Of a stretch of DNA of 64,000 nucleotides, positions 25,801 through 37,400 are shown one piece after another. Source of the stretch: Parietaria judaica (Eukaryota > Streptophyta > Magnoliopsida > Rosales > Urticaceae); assembly GCA_954871525.1 (NCBI GenBank), contig OX940871.1:3720001-3784000 (forward strand), given 5' to 3'. Position 1 is the stretch's first letter; every line of letters begins with the position of its first letter. The translations under genes and the position numbers were made by a program. The notes under the pieces are model-generated. The model saw only the letters and a program-made list of their open reading frames with translations. It ran no database searches and was not told where the DNA came from.

Positions 25801-28800
25801 AGTAGACTTGTAACTGTAATTTAAGTTACTAAGTGCAACTTCACGTACAAATTTAAATTGTGAATTTATACATGTATCCGTAATTGTAATTTAAGTTACG
25901 AATTATAATTGTAAGGTAAGTTACGAATTTATAATACTAAATCACTATACATATACATGCAATTGTAACTTCATGTACGAATGTACAATTACGAATTTGT
26001 ATATGTATCCGTAATTGTAATTTAAGTTACGAATTTATAATAATAGATCATTATCTATGTAATTGTAATTCCAATTACGAATTTATACAAAAGGTAGTTC
26101 TGATAAATGACAAAACTGGGTTTAATCAACATGCACAAAAAATTCGAACTTATTGAGATGAACGGCGATCAAGATGGGGTTTTACGATTTTGGGCGAGGG
26201 GTTTAGTCGCACGAGCTTTCGCGCGAACGAGCTTCTCGGCGAACGAATTATAATAGTATTATTAGTAGGTAAGTTACGAATTGGAAGTGTAATTTAAATT
26301 ACAAAATTATAAGAGTAATTCAGTAGACTTGTAACTGTAATTTAAGTTACTAAGTGTAACTTCACGTACAAATTTAAATTGTGAATTTATACATGTATCC
26401 GTAATTGTAATTTAAGTTACGAATTATAATTGTAAGGTAAGTTACGAATTTATAATACTAAATCACTATACATATACATGCAATTGTAACTTCATGTACG
26501 AATGTACAATTACGAATTTGTACATGTATCCGTAATTGTAATTTAAGTTACGAATTTATAATAATAGATCATTATCTATGTAATTGTAATTCCAATTACG
26601 AATTTATACAAAAGGTAGTTCTGATAAATGACAAAACTGGGTTTAATCAACATGCACAAAAAATTCGAACTTATTGAGATGAACGGCGATCAAGATGGGG
26701 TTTTACGATTTTGGGCGAGGGGTTTAGTCGCACGAGCTTTCGCGCGAACGAGCTTCTCGGCGAACGAATTATAATAGTATTATTAGTAGGTAAGTTACGA
26801 ATTGGAAGTGTAATTTAAATTACAAAATTATAAGAGTAATTCAGTAGACTTGTAACTGTAATTTAAGTTACTAAGTGTAACTTCACGTACAAATTTAAAT
26901 TGTGAATTTATACATGTATCCGTAATTGTAATTTAAGTTACGAATTATAATTGTAAGGTAAGTTACGAATTTATAATACTAAATCACTATACATATACAT
27001 GCAATTGTAACTTCATGTACGAATGTACAATTACGAATTTGTACATGTATCCGTAATTGTAATTTAAGTTACGAATTTATAATAATAGATCATTATCTAT
27101 GTAATTGTAATTCCAATTACGAATTTATACAAAAGGTAGTTCTGATAAATGACAAAACTGGGTTTAATCAACATGCACAAAAAATTCGAACTTATTGAGA
27201 TGAACGGCGATCAAGATGGGGTTTTACGATTTTGGGCGAGGGGTTTAGTCGCACGAGCTTTCGCGCGAACGAGCTTCTCGGCGAACGAATTATAATAGTA
27301 TTATTAGTAGGTAAGTTACGAATTGGAAGTGTAATTTAAATTACAAAATTATAAGAGTAATTCAGTAGACTTGTAACTGTAATTTAAGTTACTAAGTGTA
27401 ACTTCACGTACAAATTTAAATTGTGAATTTATACATGTATCCGTAATTGTAATTTAAGTTACGAATTATAATTGTAAGGTAAGTTACGAATTTATAATAC
27501 TAAATCACTATACATATACATGCAATTGTAACTTCATGTACGAATGTACAATTACGAATTTGTACATGTATCCGTAATTGTAATTTAAGTTACGAATTTA
27601 TAATAATAGATCATTATCTATGTAATTGTAATTCCAATTACGAATTTATACAAAAGGTAGTTCTGATAAATGACAAAACTGGGTTTAATCAACATGCACA
27701 AAAAATTCGAACTTATTGAGATGAACGGCGATCAAGATGGGGTTTTACGATTTTGGGCGAGGGGTTTAGTCGCACGAGCTTTCGCGCGAACGAGCTTCTG
27801 GGCGAACGAATTATAATAGTATTATTAGTAGGTAAGTTACGAATTGGAAGTGTAATTTAAATTACAAAATTATAAGAGTAATTCAGTAGACTTGTAACTG
27901 TAATTTAAGTTACTAAGTGTAACTTCACGTACAAATTTAAATTGTGAATTTATACATGTATCCGTAATTGTAATTTAAGTTATGAATTATAATTGTAAGG
28001 TAAGTTACGAATTTATAATACTAAATCACTATACATATACATGCAATTGTAACTTCATGTACGAATGTACAATTACGAATTTGTACATGTATCCGTAATT
28101 GTAATTTAAGTTACGAATTTATAATAATAGATCATTATCTATGTAATTGTAATTCCAATTACGAATTTATACAAAAGGTAGTTCTGATAAATGACAAAAC
28201 TGGGTTTAATCAACATGCACAAAAAATTCGAACTTATTGAGATGAACGGCGATCAAGATGGGGTTTTACGATTTTGGGCGAGGGGTTTAGTCGCACGAGC
28301 TTTCGCGCGAACGAGCTTCTCGGCGAACGAATTATAATAGTATTATTAGTAGGTAAGTTACGAATTGGAAGTGTAATTTAAATTACAAAATTATAAGAGT
28401 AATTCAGTAGACTTGTAACTGTAATTTAAGTTACTAAGTGCAACTTCACGTACAAATTTAAATTGTGAATTTATACATGTATCCGTAATTGTAATTTAAG
28501 TTACGAATTATAATTGTAAGGTAAGTTACGAATTTATAATACTAAATCACTATACATATACATGCAATTGTAACTTCATGTACGAATGTACAATTACGAA
28601 TTTGTACATGTATCCGTAATTGTAATTTAAGTTACGAATTTATAATAATAGATCATTATCTATGTAATTGTAATTCCAATTACGAATTTATACAAAAGGT
28701 AGTTCTGATAAATGACAAAACTGGGTTTAATCAACATGCACAAAAAATTCGAACTTATTGAGATGAACGGCGATCAAGATGGGGTTTTACGATTTTGGGC

Positions 28801-30935
28801 GAGGGGTTTAGTCGCACGAGCTTTCGCGCGAACGAGCTTCTCGGCGAACGAATTATAATAGTATTATTAGTAGGTAAGTTACGAATTGGAAGTGTAATTT
28901 AAATTACAAAATTATAAGAGTAATTCAGTAGACTTGTAACTGTAATTTAAGTTACTAAGTGCAACTTCACGTACAAATTTAAATTGTGAATTTATACATG
29001 TATCCGTAATTGTAATTTAAGTTACGAATTATAATTGTAAGGTAAGTTACGAATTTATAATACTAAATCACTATACATATACATGCAATTGTAACTTCAT
29101 GTACGAATGTACAATTACGAATTTGTACATGTATCCGTAATTGTAATTTAAGTTACGAATTTATAATAATAGATCATTATCTATGTAATTGTAATTCCAA
29201 TTACGAATTTATACAAAAGGTAGTTCTGATAAATGACAAAACTGGGTTTAATCAACATGCACAAAAAATTCGAACTTATTGAGATGAACGGCGATCAAGA
29301 TGGGGTTTTACGATTTTGGGCGAGGGGTTTAGTCGCACGAGCTTTCGCGCGAACGAGCTTCTCGGCGAACGAATTATAATAGTATTATTAGTAGGTAAGT
29401 TACGAATTGGAAGTGTAATTTAAATTACAAAATTATAAGAGTAATTCAGTAGACTTGTAACTGTAATTTAAGTTACTAAGTGCAACTTCACGTACAAATT
29501 TAAATTGTGAATTTATACATGTATCCGTAATTGTAATTTAAGTTACGAATTATAATTGTAAGGTAAGTTACGAATTTATAATACTAAATCACTATACATA
29601 TACATGCAATTGTAACTTCATGTACGAATGTACAATTACGAATTTGTACATGTATCCGTAATTGTAATTTAAGTTACGAATTTATAATAATAGATCATTA
29701 TCTATGTAATTGTAATTCCAATTACGAATTTATACAAAAGGTAGTTCTGATAAATGACAAAACTGGGTTTAATCAACATGCACAAAAAATTCGAACTTAT
29801 TGAGATGAACGGCGATCAAGATGGGGTTTTACGATTTTGGGCGAGGGGTTTAGTCGCACGAGCTTTCGCGCGAACGAGCTTCTCGGCGAACGAATTATAA
29901 TAGTATTATTAGTAGGTAAGTTACGAATTGGAAGTGTAATTTAAATTACAAAATTATAAGAGTAATTCAGTAGACTTGTAACTGTAATTTAAGTTACTAA
30001 GTGCAACTTCACGTACAAATTTAAATTGTGAATTTATACATGTATCCGTAATTGTAATTTAAGTTACGAATTATAATTGTAAGGTAAGTTACGAATTTAT
30101 AATACTAAATCACTATACATATACATGCAATTGTAACTTCATGTACGAATGTACAATTACGAATTTGTACATGTATCCGTAATTGTAATTTAAGTTACGA
30201 ATTTATAATAATAGATCATTATCTATGTAATTGTAATTCCAATTACGAATTTATACAAAAGGTAGTTCTGATAAATGACAAAACTGGGTTTAATCAACAT
30301 GCACAAAAAATTCGAACTTATTGAGATGAACGGCGATCAAGATGGGGTTTTACGATTTTGGGCGAGGGGTTTAGTCGCACGAGCTTTCGCGCGAACGAGC
30401 TTCTCGGCGAACGAATTATAATAGTATTATTAGTAGGTAAGTTACGAATTGGAAGTGTAATTTAAATTACAAAATTATAAGAGTAATTCAGTAGACTTGT
30501 AACTGTAATTTAAGTTTCTAAATGTAACTTCACGTACAAATTTAAATTGTGAATTTATACATGTATCCGTAATTGTAATTTAAGTTACGAATTATAATTG
30601 TAAGGTAAGTTACGAATTTATAATACTAAATCACTATACATATACATGCAATTGTAACTTCATGTACGAATGTACAATTACGAATTTGTACATGTATCCG
30701 TAATTGTAATTTAAGTTACGAATTTATAATAATAGATCATTATCTATGTAATTGTAATTCCAATTACGAATTTATACAAAAGGTAGTTCTGATAAATGAC
30801 AAAACTGGGTTTAATCAACATGCACAAAAATTTCGGACTTACTGAGATGAATGTCGATCAAGATGAGGTTTTACGATTTTGGGCGAGGGGTTTAGTCGCA
30901 CAAGCTTTCGCGCGAACGAGCTTCTCGGCGAACGA
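16869..30935. repeat. Satellite array: 27 tandem units of exactly 521 bp
   Basis: The marker GCGAACGAATTATAATAG recurs at 16861, 17382, 17903, 18424 and so on to 30407, and its diverged form at 30928: 27 intervals whose sum is 27 x 521 with no insertion or deletion. Each unit has about 350 bp of AT-rich DNA made of short permuted motifs (GTAATTTAAGTTACGAATT and its inversions, able to fold into small hairpins) and about 165 bp of richer composition holding a 48-codon open frame. Units differ at very few sites: CTTCTGGGC versus CTTCTCGGC, AAGTGTAAC versus AAGTGCAAC, and singletons such as 20415, 24894, 25580, 26001 and 27982. The first six units look identical. The last unit carries most of the differences. 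No CDS, tRNA or rRNA was found. Not a CRISPR: there are no spacers. Confidence 0.99.
17250..17396 (+). other. 48-codon open frame carried by every satellite unit (first full-unit copy shown)
   Basis: In each unit an ATG (17250 here, then every 521 bp) opens MTKLGLINMHKKFELIEMNG... through FWARGLVARAFARTSF[W/S]ANEL to TAA, the stop being created by the unit junction. The commonest variant changes Trp to Ser near the end; the G-to-A at 22031 and 24115 is silent (AGG to AGA); the G-to-A at about 20415 changes Glu to Lys. I know of no family with this sequence. It may be a fragment of the parent transposon's coding DNA and need not be translated. Confidence 0.35.
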
Positions 30936-31014
30936 GCTTCTGGGCGAGGCGAGACTTGGCGACGGGATGGCGCGGGACTTGGCGACGCCAAGATCTTGGC
31001 GAGCAGGAAGATGA
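30796..31014 (+). other. 72-codon version of the satellite open frame, at the right edge
   Basis: The same frame as in the units, with about ten substitutions (for example KNFGLTEMNVDQDE). It runs past the satellite junction at 30935 and continues as LLGEARLGDGMARDLATP to a stop at 31012-31014. It therefore shows the sequence that existed before the tandem junction formed. No family recognised; nothing shows expression. Confidence 0.3.
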
Positions 31015-31323
31015 AGGAAAAAGAATCGAACAAAATTTTGGGAGAAAAGGCCGAGCAAGATTTTTGAGCAAAATAGTTGAGCAGGATTTTGCGTATAGAA
31101 TATTCGAAGAGATTTTCATATTAATGGGTTTTGACCCGTCAAACTTGCAGAATTTAAAATTTTATTTTCCAAAAAAAAAAATTAAGGAAATTATCAAATA
31201 CCACAATTATAGGAACACAATTTTGAAAAAAAATATTAATTAATAATAAATAAACGAAAATTAAAATTAATAACTAATAATAAGGGTAATCTAGTCCAAA
31301 CAAAATTATTAGTGGGTATAAAT

Positions 31324-31507
31324 TAGTTTTATAAAACTATGGGCATTTCTTTTAAACTTTAAGTGTTTTTTGGGCATTTTGTGGATTTTCTATTTTGAAA
31401 ATCGTAAATTAAGAGTAGTTTTATAAAAGTATGGGCATTTCTTTTAAACTTTAAGTGTTTTTTGGGCATTTTGTGGATTTTCTATTTTGAAAATCGTAAA
31501 TTAAGAG
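31324..31507. repeat. Tandem duplication, 2 x 92 bp, at the right flank of the array
   Basis: 31324-31415 and 31416-31507 are nearly identical; the visible change is ATAAAACTATGGG versus ATAAAAGTATGGG. Both copies carry the two TGGGCATTT motifs of the right inverted arm. The high identity suggests a recent duplication of the element's end. Confidence 0.95.
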
Positions 31508-34457
31508 AGAAGTCTTCATTGCACGACAAAGAAAGAGACACTGATATTAATAAATATTATATGCCTTATAGTGCGTTCATGTCACGTGACACATACTCAC
31601 AACGCCTCGCAAGTCGAACATTTGCGTTGCGTCACATGGATCCCATCTCGTGTCGCGTATGTGCCGTGCCAAATGGGCGATGACCCGTCGTACTTCTTGA
31701 CTAATAAATAGTGACCAAGTGGTACTTAGTAAAATGATGGTCATGATCTTGTGACATTGACTTAAACTAGTAACTACTCAAAGAATATCAGCAAAATATA
31801 ATATATTATTTGTTTGTCGTTCGATGCGTGCCATAGAGCTATCAATTAAGAGCATGCAAAACCGTAGTGTCAAAGTTAAAGACAAACAAAAGAACAAACA
31901 TAAGAAAGAAGATCATTAAATCACAATTTATAGCACAATAATCATCACCTTTTCAACTTTAATTAGAGCTCTTATTCCATTATGACGCTAAGAATACCCC
32001 CAAAATCGCCCTAAACCTAAGTTAAAATAATGCGCAGGGTAAAATTTTGCGGGCATGCCGGCGCGTGAATTGCAGACTTGCAGTTAATTTTAAATATTGA
32101 TTTGTGCTGTTAAATGTTTATACTTTATAAATATTAACTATTTTTAAATGAAAATAATTAATAATATTTTTTGAAATACAAGAGTTAAAATTTTGAATTT
32201 AAAAAATTTATAATTTTTTACCGGTGACACTCAATATATATCTCTATTGTCACTTTTTCAGTGTGTCCGCCACTCTCGAACATTGCAAAATAAATTCAAT
32301 ATTTGTTCTATCATCACTAAAATTACCCAAACCAAGACTTACATGTTGATATCAATAAGATATCAAGATCGGTATGATTTTATGAATATACAAGCGAGTA
32401 ATTATATGTTTTTAAATGCCGGTACCAATTAAATTTTACGAGTATGCATATGGTTCACTAATGAGTATTTTGAGGATAAGAATAAAAAAATTAAGTGTTA
32501 TTGTAGAAGTTAAAATTGTAGCTGGCTGGCATTACTCCGGCCTTTTTCTGCCGGTGGTCCCACTTTTCCGGTATGCCGGCGGTTGCCGTCTGCGCATCAA
32601 ACACTACCCAAAACCTCGAAATCTGCTCAATCATTATTTTTTCAACTAATTAATCAAAGAATATCATAAAAAGTGGAATCTTTACGTGTGTAAGTAGCTT
32701 TGGTATTAGTCTCTTCTTTTTATTATTGTTTTTATTTCACTTTTAGGAACAAACATTTCATTCAGTCCTCTCTACCTTTATTTTTCCTCAGGGTTAAAGG
32801 ATCTCTTACCCAATTTAATATACAAATTACATGATATATTCCTCTTTAATGCATCTTAGGAATGATTCTTGGTCATTTGTTTTACACACAAATGCAAGCA
32901 CATGATGCATGGAATAATAATATATAGCAATATCATCACTCGATCCTAGGATAGACCCTTGTACTATTTGAAATATATTTATATCTATATATATATAATA
33001 TATATATATATACCGCTCGCCTTATGATCAAATCGTCTCGCAATTACTCACACGAAGAATTAACGTATTTTTAGTATTTTTGTTCGTGTACATAATGCGG
33101 CAAACATGTCATGCATCGGAGTTTTTGGAGAATCTTAAATATTGCCGGGTTTTCCTAAACCTCAACGTATTATACTTCTTTTAATAGCAATTGCAATGTG
33201 GAAGTCAACTCTATATTCGACATATATATAAGCGCAAAAAAAGTCATAAAATAACCTTCAAGTGTACTACTACTAACTAGATGATAATTAGTTGAAGTAT
33301 ATTTCCGATCCAAAATCCAAATATTTGCCAAATTGCCGGATATTCATTAAAAATGGTCGGCTTTTACTAATTATTAGTCGATAAATAAACAACGTATTTA
33401 GGAAAAAAAATTGATTGTTTATTTTAGGAAGAAAAAAAATTTATCTGAAATAGTTTATTTTATATATTAAAAAATATTATAATGCAATCCTTCAAAAAAA
33501 CAAATATTAAGAGGAAATATACATGTATTTAGTAATAAAATAATGTTAGTAGATTTATAATAGGTCTCTTTGAAGTAGCTATATATATACATATATATAT
33601 AGAAAAGCATGTAAGTAAATCATGTAAAATAGTAAGGAGATAAGTGTAGAAAATAAGTTAGAAAGTAGAAAAGCAAGTGATAAGTTGCTCCTTCTCGGAG
33701 CTTTAGATTTGTTTCTATAGTACCGTTTGGGACTCCAATTTTATATATGGACCTTTATCATGTCATTTATGGATTTACCAAAAAATAATTCCACTGTTAT
33801 GGAAAAAGCCCATCAAACTCCCCGTTAGTGCGAACCACCGGAAACGTTGAGGGAGGAAATTAATCGTATCTCTCTTTCTCAAGAAAACTAGAGGAGAACT
33901 TGTGGATGGAAATGTGCGATATCGCGCTCTTTTCATATTAGAGGGAATCATATTAATTGCCGAAAGAAAGAAAAAATATGTTGGCACGAAACAAATGTTT
34001 TTATAGATATTTATGTTTAAACTATTCGTATATAAACGTTCTTAGGAAAGAAAGAAAGAAAAAAACTATTGCGAAAAAAGAAAAAAAAATATCACCATTT
34101 AATAACATTTTAGTACGTACAATCCTAAGATTATAAACTTTCAACATTTAATTAAAAAAAAAAAATCAATCTTTCAATTTCTACCCTTCCATCTTCGTAA
34201 TATTCTTGGGCTAGTAGTATAAGGCTTAAAGGACATTTTCGTCATTTGATAAAAAGAGAAAACAATGGACAAATTTGAGGAAGAAGGGTGAGATTACATG
34301 AAAAGCAAGCAAAATATAAGAAGGCACTTTAACACGTCCACGTAGAACTTCCACTTTGCTTTGTGAAAGTAGTGCTTAGCTAGCTAAGAGCTCGTTTTCA
34401 GGCAAATAAAAGTTGAAGAAAACCACAAACAAAAAGAAAAGAGAGAGAGATTAGAAA
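31508..34457. other. Spacer upstream of the DUF1666 gene
   Basis: AT-rich with short TA runs (about 32985-33013 and 33580-33602). The last few hundred bases should be the promoter and 5' UTR of the next gene; GA-rich leader at about 34425-34455. Open frames of 60-77 codons at 32247-32649 look random. Confidence 0.45.
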
Positions 34458-37400
34458 ATGCCATTTTATTATTGCTTGTCCAAAGAAGAAGAAGAAGCTC
34501 TTCTCAGCCTGTTCTACAATGTCTCCACCTCCTTCAAGCTCCTCCTTCTCTTCCTCTCTCTCTCCTTCGTTTCTCTTTACAAGTTCTTCCGATTCGTTGG
34601 CAGTTACCCCGTTTTTCCGAGGTAAGATTCTCCGTCGCTACGTGTATATATATATCTAGGGTTTTAATACTGGTAAACACTACTAATACCGGTCCAAAAC
34701 CGGGGATTACGAGTTTTCTAGTTAGCGAAACACCAAACTCACAAATACCGGTTCATGTCCCGATTTCATATGAGAATGTTCTATCAAAATTATACTCATG
34801 TTTTTTTTTAATTCACTTCAGAAGCCAAAACGAATACGAGTTCTCTTCGTCGGAAGAGGAGGAAGAGGAAGAAGTTCAAGGAAGAAGCTTTGATGATCAT
34901 TTAGTGGCTGATATCATTCATGGCGGCGAATCTTTGCTCTTCTTCCGGAACGACGTCGGTTTCGACGTTGTCTCCGAAGAGTTCGTGAGCCCTCAAGAGA
35001 GTATAGCGGAAGAGGAAGAAGACGACGATGATGATAACACGGGCCGGAACGATGTCACCGAACTTTTGTCCATGCACGAAACTGAGAGTGATTCGGAAGC
35101 GGAGAATCAAAATCATTACACCAATCACGAAGCGGAAAAGATCCCAGCAAGAGTGAACAGAAAAAATAATGCGGATTCGCTTCGCGACTCGGCGACGATA
35201 GACCTGCGGAATCATGGAAATAAATTTGCAGGCAGTGACAGAATCATCGGCGACGGTACTATTTTACTTCACACACGCCGGTTGAAACCGGGACCGATTT
35301 GAGAGGTTTTCTTGTCCCGTTCTCGATTTTCCGGTATTTCTACCGGTATTGATAAAGCAAAAAAAAAAAAACGCATCGGTTTAAAACCATAATTGAAACC
35401 GGTAAATCGATTTTCAAAAGTCTAATAAAATAAAACCGGGACCTGTATTATTGTCCTCGTCCCGCTTCTCAAAACCGCTACCGAAAAAACACTAACTTAT
35501 GGTTTCTTTATTCCCAAAGTGATCCGGTCTGAAAATTTTAATATAAATGAAACTCAGACCCGTATTACCGTTTCCGGTTTGTTAAAACCGCCCCGCCCCC
35601 CTTCTTAAAACCGGCATTCAAACCGGTAACCGGTAAAAACAGTTTCACGCACTCACAGTCACATGCTGCAATCTGAAGCATATATATATGATGATGAAAT
35701 CATTTGTTTTTTATATCCATTTTCGGTGTCTGTAGATTACGGCTTCGATGAGATCAGCACGAAGAAGATGGAAGACAAGTTCCTGAGTTTCAATCCGACC
35801 CAGTTGGAGACAAACAAGTACCATCCAGTAATCAGCCAAAAAGACGTCATCCATGATCACCGTCATCATCATCTTCGTGATCGTGGTGATGAGGAGGTGT
35901 TTGGAGACTCGTGCACCGTTGGATCGACCTCGAAGAGCTCGTCCGACTGGAGAAGCTCGATCAATAACTGCCGGGATTCCGGGACCGACGACCCGTTCTC
36001 GTCGTCGTCAAGGTCGAGGAGGAGTTGCCCTAACTGGGAATCTTACACGGTTTTCCAGAAGTATGATGAGGAAATGATGTTCTTCGACAGAGTCAGTGCC
36101 CAAAAGCTTCATGAAACTGGTGAGTGATGATCACACATTCATTAACTTATTCTAATCACATGATATTTAATTACTAATAATTATAATAATAATATTAATA
36201 ATTATGATTAAATGAAAACAAATTATCAAGATTCTAAATCAGTCAAAAGAAAAAAGTGTGATAATTTACTATTGCATCTTCTTTATGCTTTTCACCAATT
36301 TAAAAATCTTTTTATGCGTGAGTGTTCCTTAAAAAAAATGGTGTCTTAAGAGTATTTAGTCTAATATCAATCACTTGATCTTGTTTATTGCAAGAACACT
36401 AATCAAGTTCTAAATTAATTAAAAAAAAGTTTAATGGATAATTTAATTGGTATAAAGTTAAAATAAAATAAATAAAAAATTAGACAAACTGATGCAAAAA
36501 ATAAATTCAGAGAAGAATATGATACAAAAAAAAAATGTATGGGCAGTTAGTTTAATACAGAGTGAAAGTAGGGGTATTAGTGATATTTGCTATTGCTAAA
36601 TAGATTTAATTATTGAATAATCACTAGTTAATTAAGCCTTTAAAATGTAACATAGATTGCGATTGAACAATCCGTCGCTAATTTTTAAATTTTAAGTTTC
36701 TTATATTTTATATGATTCTAGTTTCTTGTATGATTATTTTATACTTATAGATATTATATAACTCAAATATACATAATAAACAAATAAAAAGTTTAAACAT
36801 GTTCATATAAAATAAACGTATACATATAACCATGTTCACAATTATTCATATAAATAATGTTCATAAGAGCATATATTATAAGAAATAAATACTCACAATC
36901 TTTCTCCTTTTTTTCGTTGCAACCGAATTCAGAATCACTCAGGTCGATCAAGGTTACTCCGAGATCGGTTTCGGAGAGGATTGTGCACAAGTTAGTACCG
37001 GTCAACAAAGCACCAAAGGGTAACCGGAAAAACCCTTATCACGAGCTCGAGACAGCTTACGTGGCGCAGATCTGCTTGACATGGGAAGCGCTGAACTGGA
37101 ACTACACCAGCTTCCATATGAAGCGAGCTTCACGAGGCAATGCTGACGATGGCTGTCCCGGCCAGGTCGCTCAACAGTTTCAGCAGTTTCAAGTTCTTCT
37201 TCAGCGCTACGTCGAGAACGAGCCCTTCGAGCAGGGAAGGAGACCGGAGATCTACGCAAGGATGAGGCTTTTGGCTCCGAATTTACTTCAAGTACCCGAA
37301 TACCGAGGTAGATTGTTCAGAAAGAAAATATATTTTCAATATCCCACATTATAAATAACATGAATTACTACTCGTTGTCAGTTAATTTAGAGATGTACAT

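Larger units (their letters stand above)
15827..31495. mobile_element. Candidate long-TIR (Mutator-like?) element that contains the 521-bp satellite
   Basis: The left flank (about 15830-15945) and the reverse complement of the right flank (about 31283-31403, repeated to 31495) are recognisably the same sequence: both contain CAAATGCCCA or close to it, a 19-20-base spacer, a TTT-rich stretch, then AAATGCCCA, then CCACTAATA or CCA.CTAATA, GACTA.AT and CCCTT in the same order. This is an inverted arrangement over at least 110 bp, as in long-TIR Mutator-like elements. Inside are AT-rich arms and the tandem array. I found no transposase and no convincing target duplication, so the class and exact ends are uncertain. 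The arms are clearly diverged. Confidence 0.55.

Noticed and set aside
16869..30935. CRISPR-like array
   Set aside because: Direct repeats follow each other with no unique spacers, units are 521 bp, and the context is a plant nuclear genome.
16869..30935. Centromeric satellite or rDNA spacer repeat
   Set aside because: The unit is long, the array is only 14 kb, it is bounded by transposon-like arms, and there is no rRNA sequence nearby.
34472..35302. 276-codon single-exon gene
   Set aside because: It reads exon 1 of the DUF1666 gene out of frame and runs through intron 1; only its exon 2 part is real.
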